11,830 nucleotides of DNA from Legionellales bacterium UBA4759 (GCA_002403515.1 DHHZ01000104.1:1-11830), one strand, 5' to 3'; positions 1-6,864 are shown, counted from the stretch's first letter. Notes: a model not told the origin generated them from the sequence alone. Program-made: numbers and translations.

Positions 1-261
1 ATTTTTACAGCCTTCCCGAAATCTTTGGTGACAACAATCGCAGGTCTTGCCTTGTTTAATACCATTGGTTCAAGTTTAAGTAGTGCTTTGTATCATGAAA
101 AAGATAGGGAGGCGGCAATCATCACTTTGTTAATCACCGCGTCTGGCATTTCCATTTTTGGTGTTGCTTCAGCTTTTTGGGGCTTATTGGCGGGTATGAT
201 TTCTTTGACTTTATTAAACTGGCACAAAGGCGAAGAATCACAAACAGCCTCCGTTAATTGA
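1..261 (+). CDS. benE: BenE-family benzoate/H+ symporter, C-terminal fragment
   Basis: This is the last 86 residues of an inner-membrane transporter; the reading frame is open from base 1, so the gene begins upstream of the window. The visible part has two hydrophobic segments, separated by a charged stretch (HEKDREAA), then a short polar tail. The order 'TTIAGLALFNTIGSSL', 'EKDREAAIITLLITASG', 'FGVASAFWGLLAG' matches the C-terminal end of BenE proteins, which import benzoate or related aromatic acids with protons. An internal GTG at 25 could be taken as a start, but the family match extends through it, so a partial gene is the better reading. The substrate cannot be fixed from this fragment. 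No aromatic-degradation gene lies beside it in the window, so its role here is open. Confidence 0.8.
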   Translation: MFTAFPKSLVTTIAGLALFNTIGSSLSSALYHEKDREAAIITLLITASGISIFGVASAFWGLLAGMISLTLLNWHKGEESQTASVN

Positions 262-285
262 TATTTTTTACACATTGTGTATACT
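258..285 (+). promoter_or_regulatory. Sigma70-type promoter with a palindrome in the spacer
   Basis: TTGATA (258-263) and TATACT (280-285) are separated by 16 bases and lie about 30 bases before the ATG at 315. The -35 box overlaps the benE stop codon. A 13-base inverted repeat, TACACA-T-TGTGTA (269-281), fills the spacer and touches the -10 box. That is a typical place for a repressor operator, although no regulator can be named. Confidence 0.5.
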
Positions 286-314
286 TTATGTAAGTGTATT
301 CAATCGGTTTATTT

Positions 315-506
315 ATGAAAACATTTTTAATCACATGCTTGGTATTGATGCTTGGCTCCAGTTTTGCTTATATGTATCCCGTTTATCGCGAGGTACGCCC
401 TGGTATTATGCTTAATAAGTATCGTCATTGCCCCCATGATTGTTCTCAATATGATTTTTTAAATCAACATGATGCTTACCTTTGTCCACAATCGTGTCGA
501 CACTAG
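315..506 (+). CDS. Small secreted Cys-rich peptide (63 aa), unknown function
   Basis: I do not recognise a family. The chosen ATG at 315 gives a protein that opens directly with a signal peptide: MKTF, then a hydrophobic core (LITCLVLMLG, residues 5-14), and a probable cleavage after SSFA (about residue 18). An upstream in-frame ATG at 294 would add seven residues before the signal and sits too close to the predicted transcription start, so it is less likely. The mature peptide of about 45 residues carries two copies of a CPxxC motif, CPHDC (39-43) and CPQSC (57-61), giving four cysteines that could form disulfides or bind metal in the periplasm. Its promoter is at 258-285; the Shine-Dalgarno is weak. 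Its TAG stop overlaps the hemY stop from the opposite strand by four bases (CTAG). Confidence 0.6.
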   Translation: MKTFLITCLVLMLGSSFAYMYPVYREVRPGIMLNKYRHCPHDCSQYDFLNQHDAYLCPQSCRH

Positions 507-1684
507 TATTCTGCTTTCTCAAAATCAAGGGCATGTTGCATGGCTTCTAGAGCATTGGATGTTTGTTGGAGTGCAAGATAAATTTTTGCCAGGCATGCAT
601 ATGCTTCAGAGGATTTTTTTAAATCCAAACTTTGTTGTAAATCCGCAATAGCCGAACCCCACAATTGGTGTTTGGTTTTTATTTTACCCAACAACAGATA
701 AAATTCAGCATCTTGATGGACGCGTGAAGCGATATCATTAAATACTTTTAACCATTGGTTATCGGGTGGAAGTTTTTCAATAAGCCTTAAAATCGTGTTG
801 GTATTCTTTTCTTTTTTAATAGTTTTTTGAATCCAGCGATTGATAAAATTGCTATATTTCTTTTGCTTTATCATGGATGGCGCACAACAACTCAAAATAT
901 CGATATCATCTTTTAAATTCTTAGGGAGTGCTTGGAGCTCTTCATATACCTTTTCAAATTGCCCTACTTGAAGATTGCTGTGAATGATAGGTAATATAAA
1001 CTTTTTATAATATTTTTTGTAAGTTTTGGTATGAGCTTTGAGATGCTGGTATTCTTTTAAAAGATTTAAGCCGTTTTCATAAGATTTAAAATGTAAATAT
1101 AGCCTAGACTGTAACCAAAACCATTCAACAGGCAAGTCTTTGCTGATAGAGGCAAGATATTTCAAAGTCGATTGGGCTTGCTCATATTGACCTTGTTCAT
1201 ATTGAAGATTCGCTTGAAATAATAGTATTGTTTCTCGAGCCTTGGGTTCATTGAGAGAGGCCAAATGTAAAAACTTATCACGCTTCTCCAAGTCCCCTTG
1301 ATGTTGCGCGGCTTGTGCCGCGATTAAATCAACCACCCATGGTGTTGAAGTTGGGGCATGTGAAAATTTTTTCAGAGCAGAAAGCCAGTCACCTTGGTAA
1401 TAAGCCTCTAAACCTTGTCTTAGATGCTTAGTTTGACGTAATTCTATTAATTTTTTAAAAAGTTTTTTGATATTGCTTGGTAATTTCATTATACATGCCA
1501 GCAAATCAAATCCAAGATGAAAACAAATCAAAAACATAGTGATGAATACCAAGGCCACAATAAGGCTAGATTGAATTTGCCATCCATTAAATAAAATTAA
1601 TACGTAGCCGGCATCTTGTATGAAATGAGTGCTGGCAAGCACGCTGATAAAAATGAGACAAAAAATCAATAAAAGTTGTTTCAT
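503..1684 (-). CDS. hemY: HemY-like membrane TPR protein of the haem cluster
   Basis: This 393-residue protein is close to the length of E. coli HemY (about 400). It opens with two membrane segments (about residues 3-21 and 38-62). Between them is the family signature region AGYVLILFNGWQIQSS, corresponding to GYVLI...Y.IE.S in HemY. The rest is alpha-helical and TPR-like: LEAYYQGDWLSALKKF near 92, LQYEQGQYEQAQSTLKYL near 160, and a C-terminal repeat with LAKIYLALQQTSNALEAM. HemY is an inner-membrane protein encoded with hemC/hemD in gammaproteobacteria; it is tied to late haem or porphyrin metabolism, but its biochemical role is not settled. It must not be confused with the unrelated Gram-positive HemY oxidase. 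Its ATG overlaps the hemX stop by four bases (ATGA), which indicates translational coupling. It is the last gene of the operon. Confidence 0.88.
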   Translation of the reverse strand: MKQLLLIFCLIFISVLASTHFIQDAGYVLILFNGWQIQSSLIVALVFITMFLICFHLGFDLLACIMKLPSNIKKLFKKLIELRQTKHLRQGLEAYYQGDWLSALKKFSHAPTSTPWVVDLIAAQAAQHQGDLEKRDKFLHLASLNEPKARETILLFQANLQYEQGQYEQAQSTLKYLASISKDLPVEWFWLQSRLYLHFKSYENGLNLLKEYQHLKAHTKTYKKYYKKFILPIIHSNLQVGQFEKVYEELQALPKNLKDDIDILSCCAPSMIKQKKYSNFINRWIQKTIKKEKNTNTILRLIEKLPPDNQWLKVFNDIASRVHQDAEFYLLLGKIKTKHQLWGSAIADLQQSLDLKKSSEAYACLAKIYLALQQTSNALEAMQHALDFEKAEY

Positions 1685-2553
1685 GATTTTTTCTCACTTT
1701 CAATCATTTGCGCAATTAAAACGGTGCTTTGGAATTCAAGAGGTTGATTCACTCTGAAATGGTAAGTTTGCAGCGTTGAAAGAAGCTCTTGAGTGGTGCT
1801 GTCTTGATTAGTTAAATTTAATAATCGCGATAACTCCTGTAAAAGCGCTTGATAAACTTTTTCTTGATGATGAATGCCTGCATATTGAAGTTGAGGAATT
1901 AACGACAAAGCATTCATTAAAACCGCCTGTGTATCGTTTGGCGTCACAACTTTTTCATAAGGTTGTTGATAGCGGCTAATTTGAATAAAAGGTGCCAATG
2001 TTTTTTGCCATTTTGTAGGTGCGGGCATTGGGCTTTGACGAGTGACTAGATTTTTTTGGGTTTTTAAATTTCTTTCTAATTGAATTTGAAGGCTCGAGAG
2101 TGTCTGAATTAAAACCTCAGGTGAAGTCATTTCAACTTGCTTTAAGGTTTGTAAATCAGACTCTAGACTATCTTGTAATTCGCTCCATTGGTGTTTGGTT
2201 GCCAATTGTTTTGCAAAAGTTAATTGTTTTGTTGCATTTCGCACATCACTTAATTGATTAATCTGTACCTTTGCATTATCAATGATACTTTCCACTTGAT
2301 AAAGAACCAGTTTTTTTTCTGCATTTTGGGTGTTTTGCTTCAGTAAATTTTCTAAATTTTGGTTTTGTTGGTTTAAGCTTGTCAGCTCATTTTGAAATTG
2401 TTGGTTAATTTCTTTGGCTTGTGAAAGTTTGAGTGTCAATAATTCTTGTGTATGAAATAAATACGCCAAACCCAATAAGTTCCCTATACAAAACATACTG
2501 ATAAAAGTTGGGAATAAATAAGAAGATTTTTTTTGTTTGTCTGTATTACCCAT
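1681..2553 (-). CDS. hemX: HemX-like membrane coiled-coil protein of the haem cluster
   Basis: This 290-residue protein has a short cytoplasmic N-terminus, one membrane segment (about residues 12-33) and a Gln/Asn-rich coiled coil (about 35-95, with EINQQFQNELTSLNQQNQNL). A mostly helical periplasmic domain of about 190 residues follows. This is the architecture of HemX, the bitopic protein encoded between hemD and hemY. Older annotations call HemX a uroporphyrinogen-III methyltransferase, but it lacks the SAM-binding motifs of that enzyme; a scaffold role is more plausible. It is about 100 residues shorter than E. coli HemX, mainly lacking the long low-complexity N- and C-terminal extensions. 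Its start overlaps the hemD end by eight bases and is preceded by an AAGG Shine-Dalgarno at good spacing. Its end overlaps hemY by four. Confidence 0.83.
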   Translation of the reverse strand: MGNTDKQKKSSYLFPTFISMFCIGNLLGLAYLFHTQELLTLKLSQAKEINQQFQNELTSLNQQNQNLENLLKQNTQNAEKKLVLYQVESIIDNAKVQINQLSDVRNATKQLTFAKQLATKHQWSELQDSLESDLQTLKQVEMTSPEVLIQTLSSLQIQLERNLKTQKNLVTRQSPMPAPTKWQKTLAPFIQISRYQQPYEKVVTPNDTQAVLMNALSLIPQLQYAGIHHQEKVYQALLQELSRLLNLTNQDSTTQELLSTLQTYHFRVNQPLEFQSTVLIAQMIESEKKS

Positions 2554-3283
2554 GTTTAGCCTTAAAATTGATTAATGTTTCAAGTATTTTATCTGGACGA
2601 CTTATAAGAATATGACCTTGAATGATATTTTTTGCAATATCTGCAAGTCTTTGACTGAGACATATCACATCTTTGTTGGATAACCATTTTTTGGGTGCTA
2701 GCTTGATAAGATTGCGGAATGCTTGTTCGCTCGTGACCAGTATCATGTTGATGGATACCTCTTCCCACAAGGGTGCTAATTCAAGACTCGAGTAATCCTT
2801 CGGGATACTCTCATACACTAAAAGCTCTTGCACTTGCGCTCCTTTTTTTTTCAACACCTCACCAATAAGTGTTCTGCCATGTGTGCCTCTGACCCAAAGT
2901 ATTGACTGTAAGTCCACATTTTGAAATTCATGACTTTTTAATAAAGATTCACTGTTTGCATCTTCTGAAAAAAAATCAACGTTCACATGATGATTTTCAA
3001 TGGCTTTTGCCGTTGCCTTACCGATGGCAATAATTTTTATATGCTCAGGAATGGCTTCTTTTAAATGGTGGAAAAAATAATAGACTGCGGCCTGACTCAC
3101 AAAAACAATTTTTTGGAAGTTATTGAGTTTTGGCATGACAAATGGATAGTCTTTAATATCTTGCAAGGGGAGCGGATAAGTTTTACCGCCATGGGATTCC
3201 ATGATGGAGGCAAAACTTTGACTGGCCCCTAAAAAAAGAGGGCGAGTATTGAGTATGACCAACCCCGCAAGTTCATGGCTCAT
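2546..3283 (-). CDS. hemD: Uroporphyrinogen-III synthase
   Basis: HemD closes hydroxymethylbilane to uroporphyrinogen III with inversion of ring D, in the cytoplasm. The 245-residue length is normal. The two-domain fold is visible as successive elements: N-terminal VILNTRP (the NTRP/TRP element), then KIVFVSQAAVYYFF (equivalent to the F.S.nAV helix), IAIGKATAKAIE (equivalent to the avG..TA element), then ILWVRGTHGRTLIGEVLKKKGAQVQELLVYES, which is the glycine-rich loop and following helix of the second domain, and finally ILVTSEQAFRNL. HemD sequences diverge strongly, so this pattern plus position directly after hemC makes the call. It overlaps hemC by 11 bases and hemX by eight, and should be made from the same mRNA. 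Confidence 0.93.
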   Translation of the reverse strand: MSHELAGLVILNTRPLFLGASQSFASIMESHGGKTYPLPLQDIKDYPFVMPKLNNFQKIVFVSQAAVYYFFHHLKEAIPEHIKIIAIGKATAKAIENHHVNVDFFSEDANSESLLKSHEFQNVDLQSILWVRGTHGRTLIGEVLKKKGAQVQELLVYESIPKDYSSLELAPLWEEVSINMILVTSEQAFRNLIKLAPKKWLSNKDVICLSQRLADIAKNIIQGHILISRPDKILETLINFKAKHG

Positions 3284-4187
3284 GACGTATTAATTCCAGC
3301 GCACCTTGAGCCAATAAATCATCAGCACAGGCTTTAGCGGATTCTAAGGCATCAAGAACACCAAAACTTTTTTTCCACAACAGCCTCTTTAATCCTTTGG
3401 CATCATAGACGCGTGCCTCAAGTTCTAGGGTGTCTTTCGCTAGGAATTTTGAGAATATGGCGATGGGGACGTGACAATGCCCACCCAGTAAACGGTTAAC
3501 CGTACGTTCAATTGCAACACAAGTGGCAGTTTCTTCGCAATGCAGTGGGGCTATAATTTCTTGAATATGTTTATCATTCTCACGACACTCAATACCAATG
3601 GCACCTTGTCCACAAGCAGGCAACATGATAGATGTTGGGATGGTTTGATTGATAAGAGCGTTGAAATTCATGCGCTCTAATCCAGCGCAGGCTAAAATAA
3701 TGGCATCAAAGTCGCCTTGTTTGAGCTTTTCAAGTCGAGTATTGATATTGCCTCGTAGCATTTTAACTTCGATATCTGGTCGATAGGCCAAAAGTTGTGC
3801 TTGACGTCTTAAACTTGCAGTGCCAATAACACTTTGCGGCGCCAAATCACTTAAATTTTTAAATTGATGAGAAACGAAAGCATCATAGGGATTGTCTCGT
3901 TTACAGATGGTATTTAGAATAAGTCCTGCAGGTAAACTTGCAGGAACATCTTTCATCGAGTGCACGGCAATATCAGCACGCTTTTCTATAAGTGCCAATT
4001 CCAATTCTTTGACAAACAAACCCTTACCACCAAAACTTAAAAGCTTTTTATCCAACAGTTCATCACCTTGGGTGGTCATGGGCACCAGTTCAATTTTTAA
4101 TTTAGGCCAGATTTTTTGAAGGTTTTTTGCAACCAAATTGGCTTGCTGTAAAGCCAAAGGGCTTTTTCGGGTGGCAATTCTTAACAT
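3273..4187 (-). CDS. hemC: Hydroxymethylbilane synthase (porphobilinogen deaminase)
   Basis: HemC joins four porphobilinogen units into hydroxymethylbilane, the substrate of HemD encoded next. The 304-residue protein starts with the canonical LRIATRKSPLALQQA. It has the catalytic aspartate in AVHSMKDVP (D80), the substrate-binding arginines in GTASLRRQAQLL (R127, R128) and LRGNINTRL (R145, R151), and the dipyrromethane-cofactor cysteine C238 in NRLLGGHCHVPIA. That cofactor loop aligns without a gap to the E. coli loop (NTRLEGGC), with GGHC in place of EGGC. No strong Shine-Dalgarno precedes the ATG, but the N-terminus fits the family exactly. The 45-base gap to the upstream small secreted gene on the same strand could carry a hemC promoter, but I see no clear boxes; transcription may come from the upstream gene. 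Confidence 0.97.
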   Translation of the reverse strand: MLRIATRKSPLALQQANLVAKNLQKIWPKLKIELVPMTTQGDELLDKKLLSFGGKGLFVKELELALIEKRADIAVHSMKDVPASLPAGLILNTICKRDNPYDAFVSHQFKNLSDLAPQSVIGTASLRRQAQLLAYRPDIEVKMLRGNINTRLEKLKQGDFDAIILACAGLERMNFNALINQTIPTSIMLPACGQGAIGIECRENDKHIQEIIAPLHCEETATCVAIERTVNRLLGGHCHVPIAIFSKFLAKDTLELEARVYDAKGLKRLLWKKSFGVLDALESAKACADDLLAQGALELIRHEP

Positions 4188-4232
4188 ACAATTTTTAAAT
4201 CGTGTTCAAAGCTACAGCATAGAGCTTTTTTA

Positions 4233-4397
4233 TTATTTTCTCAATGGATATTGTACCTGTCTTGCTTTATCAATTTGTCTGACATTGCTAGGATTTGGAT
4301 TTTTAAAGACTTTACGGGACTTTAGGGGATCGTAAGCATAAGTGGTTATGGTTAATCCTACAGAAATTGTCAAAAGTAAAATAAGTTTGCTGTTCAT
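4233..4397 (-). CDS. Small secreted peptide (54 aa) upstream of hemC, unknown function
   Basis: Reading the minus strand from the ATG at 4397 gives a 54-codon frame ending in TAA at 4233. It starts MNSKLILLLTISVGLTITTYA and continues YDPLKSRKV...NPSNVRQIDKAR...YPLRK. The N-terminus is a textbook signal peptide: Lys at 4, a hydrophobic core (5-18) and a cleavage site TYA/YD after residue 21. The remaining 33 residues are basic and hydrophilic, with no cysteine. I do not recognise a family. It occupies most of the gap between the divergent DUF167 gene and hemC, ends 45 bases before hemC, and could share its transcript. The Shine-Dalgarno is weak (TAGG, about eight bases upstream). Support is the clean signal peptide and the fit to the gap, so it remains a prediction. 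Confidence 0.6.
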   Translation of the reverse strand: MNSKLILLLTISVGLTITTYAYDPLKSRKVFKNPNPSNVRQIDKARQVQYPLRK

Positions 4398-4399
4398 GA

Positions 4400-4428
4400 T
4401 TGGCCTATACGGGAATACATTTTATAAT
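4400..4428 (+). promoter_or_regulatory. Sigma70-type promoter for the DUF167 gene
   Basis: TTGGCC (4400-4405) and a perfect TATAAT (4423-4428) are spaced 17 bases apart. A start near 4435 would give a leader of about 23 bases, followed by an AGGA Shine-Dalgarno seven bases before the ATG at 4458. The same segment lies just upstream of the divergent 54-aa gene, so it is a shared divergent control region. Confidence 0.6.
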
Positions 4429-4457
4429 TTAAGCATAGATTAATATTAGGAATTTGG

Positions 4458-4745
4458 ATGAGTTTTTTTAAAGTTTTGCATGAATATATCGAGCTTTTGG
4501 TTTGGGTCAAACCAGGCGCCAGTAAAAATGCGGTATTAAAATCAAGCGAACGAGGGCTTGAGTTATCGGTATGCGCCAAAGCGCAAGATGGAGAAGCTAA
4601 CCTTGCGGTATGCAAGCTATTAGCCGATTATTTTGACTGTCCAAAAACATTCGTTATTGTTCGTAAAGGCCAACATTCAAGACAAAAAACCATTCAGTTA
4701 CCTTGTTCAAGCACAACACTAGAAAAACTTCAAAAATATAAGTAA
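4458..4745 (+). CDS. yggU: DUF167/YggU family protein
   Basis: This 95-residue soluble protein matches the small DUF167 (YggU) family. The marks are LVWVKPGASKNAV (residues 14-26), AKAQDGEANLAVCKLLADYF (40-59, the most conserved block, normally pa.dGkAN..l...la), and VIVRKGQHSRQKTIQL (66-81, normally v.i..G..sR.K.v.i). The fold is a small alpha/beta domain, and the function is not established in any species I can name. Family members often lie next to yggT, a membrane protein, but no yggT is present here. The gene has its own promoter and a good Shine-Dalgarno. No hairpin terminator is visible behind it. Confidence 0.92.
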   Translation: MSFFKVLHEYIELLVWVKPGASKNAVLKSSERGLELSVCAKAQDGEANLAVCKLLADYFDCPKTFVIVRKGQHSRQKTIQLPCSSTTLEKLQKYK

Positions 4746-4823
4746 GCGTACATTAATAATCACCAAATTGGGAACTTATCGTCTCGTTAAAATCCTTTTA
4801 GTGTCATTGTTTAGCTTACACCC

Positions 4824-4837
4824 ATGAATTAATTCAT
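4824..4837. promoter_or_regulatory. Perfect 14-bp palindrome upstream of the cytochrome c5 promoter
   Basis: ATGAATTAATTCAT is a perfect 14-base dyad in the 168-base gap between the DUF167 gene and the cytochrome gene. It ends nine bases before the -35 box at 4847, a position suited to an activator or repressor. It does not match the FNR consensus (TTGAT-N4-ATCAA). It could be chance in AT-rich DNA. The rest of the gap holds only the promoter. Confidence 0.3.
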
Positions 4838-4846
4838 TGCTTATTG

Positions 4847-4875
4847 TTGCAAAGAAGGGGCCTGCAGTTTATACT
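4847..4875 (+). promoter_or_regulatory. Sigma70-type promoter of the cytochrome c5-dsbB-tgt operon
   Basis: TTGCAA (4847-4852) and TATACT (4870-4875) with a 17-base spacer predict a start near 4882, about 32 bases before the ATG at 4914. The leader is very AT-rich and shows no clear Shine-Dalgarno. Confidence 0.55.
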
Positions 4876-4913
4876 TTTTAAAAATTATGTTTTTTGTTTA
4901 ATAATTTGATTTT

Positions 4914-5228
4914 ATGCGCATCATTACCATTTTATTATGTTTATTCTCAATGCATTTATACGCAGCCAAATCTGGTAAAGAGACCTATCAACAATATTGT
5001 ACGGTCTGTCACAGTAATGGCTTAGCTGGCGCACCTAAATTTCAATCCAAAACGGATTGGGCAGGGCGTTGCAAGGAAAAACAATTAAAAGGTTTGGTTG
5101 AAAGCGCGATGAAGGGAATAAACGCTATGCCTGCAAAAGGTACTTGTGAGGCGTGCGATGCAAATGATATTCGTGAAGCAATACAATTTATGGTGCCAAG
5201 TGATGAAAGCCAATGTCATGAAAAGTAG
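4914..5228 (+). CDS. Cytochrome c5-type periplasmic monohaem cytochrome
   Basis: This 104-residue protein has a signal peptide (MRII...LLCLFSMHLYA, cleavage near residue 17) and a mature class I c-type domain. The haem is attached at C29 and C32 with H33 as ligand (CTVCHSNG). The distal ligand should be the Met of INAMPAKG (M72). The pair C78/C81 in GTCEACDANDIREAIQFM is the disulfide-bearing hallmark of cytochrome c5 (family pattern MP.kG.C.dC.d.el..ai.yM). Such proteins carry electrons in the periplasm to terminal oxidases. Two more cysteines, C53 and C101, are present. The gene leads the operon and its 3' end overlaps the dsbB start, which may matter because the extra cysteines would need the Dsb system to oxidise them. 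Confidence 0.9.
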   Translation: MRIITILLCLFSMHLYAAKSGKETYQQYCTVCHSNGLAGAPKFQSKTDWAGRCKEKQLKGLVESAMKGINAMPAKGTCEACDANDIREAIQFMVPSDESQCHEK

Positions 5229-5703
5229 CTCTGTTTGGATGGTATTTATAACATTTTTTACGTTAATCCTCTCTTATTCATTGGAGTTCGTGTTACAACT
5301 TGAACCATGCCCACTGTGTTTAATGCAGCGTTTTTGCACCATTTCATTGGGTTTTTTATGTCTTGGAAATTTCACGGCACCGGTCTGGTCGCAAAAAAGA
5401 TGGTATCAGTTTACCCAATTGGCTTTTATGATTTTAGGTTTCATTTTAGCCTCAAGACAACTTTGGTTACAATTGCTCGGTCCGCACGACAATAGTATTT
5501 GCATGCCAGGTTTTGAAGCAATTCTCAATTATTTTTCTTGGGATATTATTATTAAAATGCTATTTTGGGGTTCAAACGATTGTGCAACAGTTGCATGGCG
5601 TTTGATGGGGATGCCATTATCAGCTTGGTCTATGGGATATTTCTTTTTGATGTTTATTTTATGGATTTGGCAGCTACGCCAAATGTCTAATGCGAAGTTG
5701 TAA
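5218..5703 (+). CDS. dsbB: DsbB, quinone-dependent disulfide-bond oxidoreductase
   Basis: DsbB is a four-helix inner-membrane protein that reoxidises DsbA and passes the electrons to quinone. From the ATG at 5218 the product is 161 residues, normal for the family, with the required cysteines: C31/C34 (LEPCPLCLMQR) in the first periplasmic loop, and C95 (SICMPG) with C122 (SNDCATVAW) in the second. Four hydrophobic segments lie at about 5-25, 38-52, 63-84 and 137-153. The conserved MPLSAWS appears before the last helix. In-frame ATGs at 5146 and 5203 would add residues overlapping the cytochrome gene and unlike DsbB, so 5218 is preferred; it overlaps the cytochrome stop by 11 bases, implying coupling. 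No strong Shine-Dalgarno is visible. Confidence 0.94.
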   Translation: MKSSSVWMVFITFFTLILSYSLEFVLQLEPCPLCLMQRFCTISLGFLCLGNFTAPVWSQKRWYQFTQLAFMILGFILASRQLWLQLLGPHDNSICMPGFEAILNYFSWDIIIKMLFWGSNDCATVAWRLMGMPLSAWSMGYFFLMFILWIWQLRQMSNAKL

Positions 5704-5706
5704 GAG

Positions 5707-6858
5707 ATGGTTCAATTAACATGTAAAGTATTGGCAAATCACACCACCAATGGCGCTCGTGTGACGCAATTGAGTATGGCTCATGGTGAGGTGTTAACAC
5801 CTGTATTTATGCCCGTAGGAACGCGTGCCGGGGTCAATAACATGACACCCAATGAGCTTATAGATGCTGGTAGTCAAATGATTCTGGGGGGTAATACCTA
5901 TCACATGTTGTGCGCCCCTGGCTTAGAAAATATCAAATATCAAGGTGGTATGCATCGCATGATGGGCTGGGATGGCCCTATGCTCACCGATAGTGGCGGT
6001 TTTCAAGTTTTTAGTCTTTCCAAGAATAAAGAAATTTGTACCATTGATGAAGAAGGCGCACATTTTTGCTTGCCTGGTACTTCGCGTTGGATACATATGA
6101 CACCTGAAGTATCCATCGAAGCCCAAAAAATAATTGGTGCAGATGTCATCATGGCATTTGATCAATGTACGCCCAGCCATGTTTCTGAAAAAGAAGCTTT
6201 ACAAATTATGCAAAGAACCCATCGTTGGTTAAAACAATCCTATGATTATCACTTGGCTCAACCTTTATCAGCTTATGGGGCTTATCAGTCCTTATTTGGT
6301 ATCATCCAAGGTGGTGTATACCCCAAACTTCGTCAGGAAAGTGCTGAATTTGTTACCAGTTTAGATTTGCCAGGTGTTGCAATTGGCGGAGAAACCATTG
6401 GTTTTGACATGGTACTCACCACTGAAATTTTAACGCATTTGGCCGATTTGTTACCTGAAAACAAGCCGCGTTATAGTATGGGCGTTGGCATGGGCCCCCA
6501 AGATTTATTGGATGTGATGGCCTGTGGTATGGATATGTTTGATTGTGTTGCGCCGACCCGAAATGCACGACATGGTTCTTTGTATACGGGTAGATTTGTA
6601 TTGACCAATCAATGGTATCGCTTTGAAAGTGAGTATGCCAATGGTCGTTTAGATATTAAAAAACAACAATACGCACTGGATGACTCGCCATTGATGGATG
6701 ACTGTCAATGTTACACTTGTCAAAACTATTCTAGAGTATCATTGCATCATTTGTTTAAACAAAAAAGTAATTTATTTACGGCACTGGCTTGTATTCACAA
6801 CATTCATGTGATGCATGAAGCCTGTCGTCTTGTTCGTGAATTGGTTTTAAATCATTGA
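5707..6858 (+). CDS. tgt: tRNA-guanine(34) transglycosylase
   Basis: Tgt exchanges guanine 34 in GUN-anticodon tRNAs for a queuosine precursor (preQ1 in most bacteria, queuine in eukaryotes and a few bacteria). The 383-residue protein has all catalytic parts: general base D95 (LTDSGGFQ), D152 (MAFDQCTP), nucleophile D279 (DMFDCVAPTRNARHG) and the zinc site C333-x-C335-xx-C338 plus H364 (IHNI). The substrate loop is unusual. Classical preQ1 enzymes read GGLxVGE, but here it is GGETIGF (227-233), so the Glu at the end of the loop is lost, and FDEC is changed to FDQC. This may alter which base is accepted (see findings). The gene starts three bases after dsbB and six bases before the permease, and is not followed by yajC-secD as in many relatives. 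Confidence 0.96.
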   Translation: MVQLTCKVLANHTTNGARVTQLSMAHGEVLTPVFMPVGTRAGVNNMTPNELIDAGSQMILGGNTYHMLCAPGLENIKYQGGMHRMMGWDGPMLTDSGGFQVFSLSKNKEICTIDEEGAHFCLPGTSRWIHMTPEVSIEAQKIIGADVIMAFDQCTPSHVSEKEALQIMQRTHRWLKQSYDYHLAQPLSAYGAYQSLFGIIQGGVYPKLRQESAEFVTSLDLPGVAIGGETIGFDMVLTTEILTHLADLLPENKPRYSMGVGMGPQDLLDVMACGMDMFDCVAPTRNARHGSLYTGRFVLTNQWYRFESEYANGRLDIKKQQYALDDSPLMDDCQCYTCQNYSRVSLHHLFKQKSNLFTALACIHNIHVMHEACRLVRELVLNH

Positions 6859-6864
6859 GGAATT

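Noticed and set aside
4208..4228. AAAGCT/AGCTTT hairpin followed by T's on the plus strand, as a terminator
   Set aside because: It has a stem of only six pairs, mostly AT, and no plus-strand gene ends before it; probably chance.
4138..4335. Plus-strand open frame of 65 codons over the hemC start
   Set aside because: It is antisense to the hemC N-terminus and the 54-aa signal-peptide gene, has no Shine-Dalgarno and resembles nothing.
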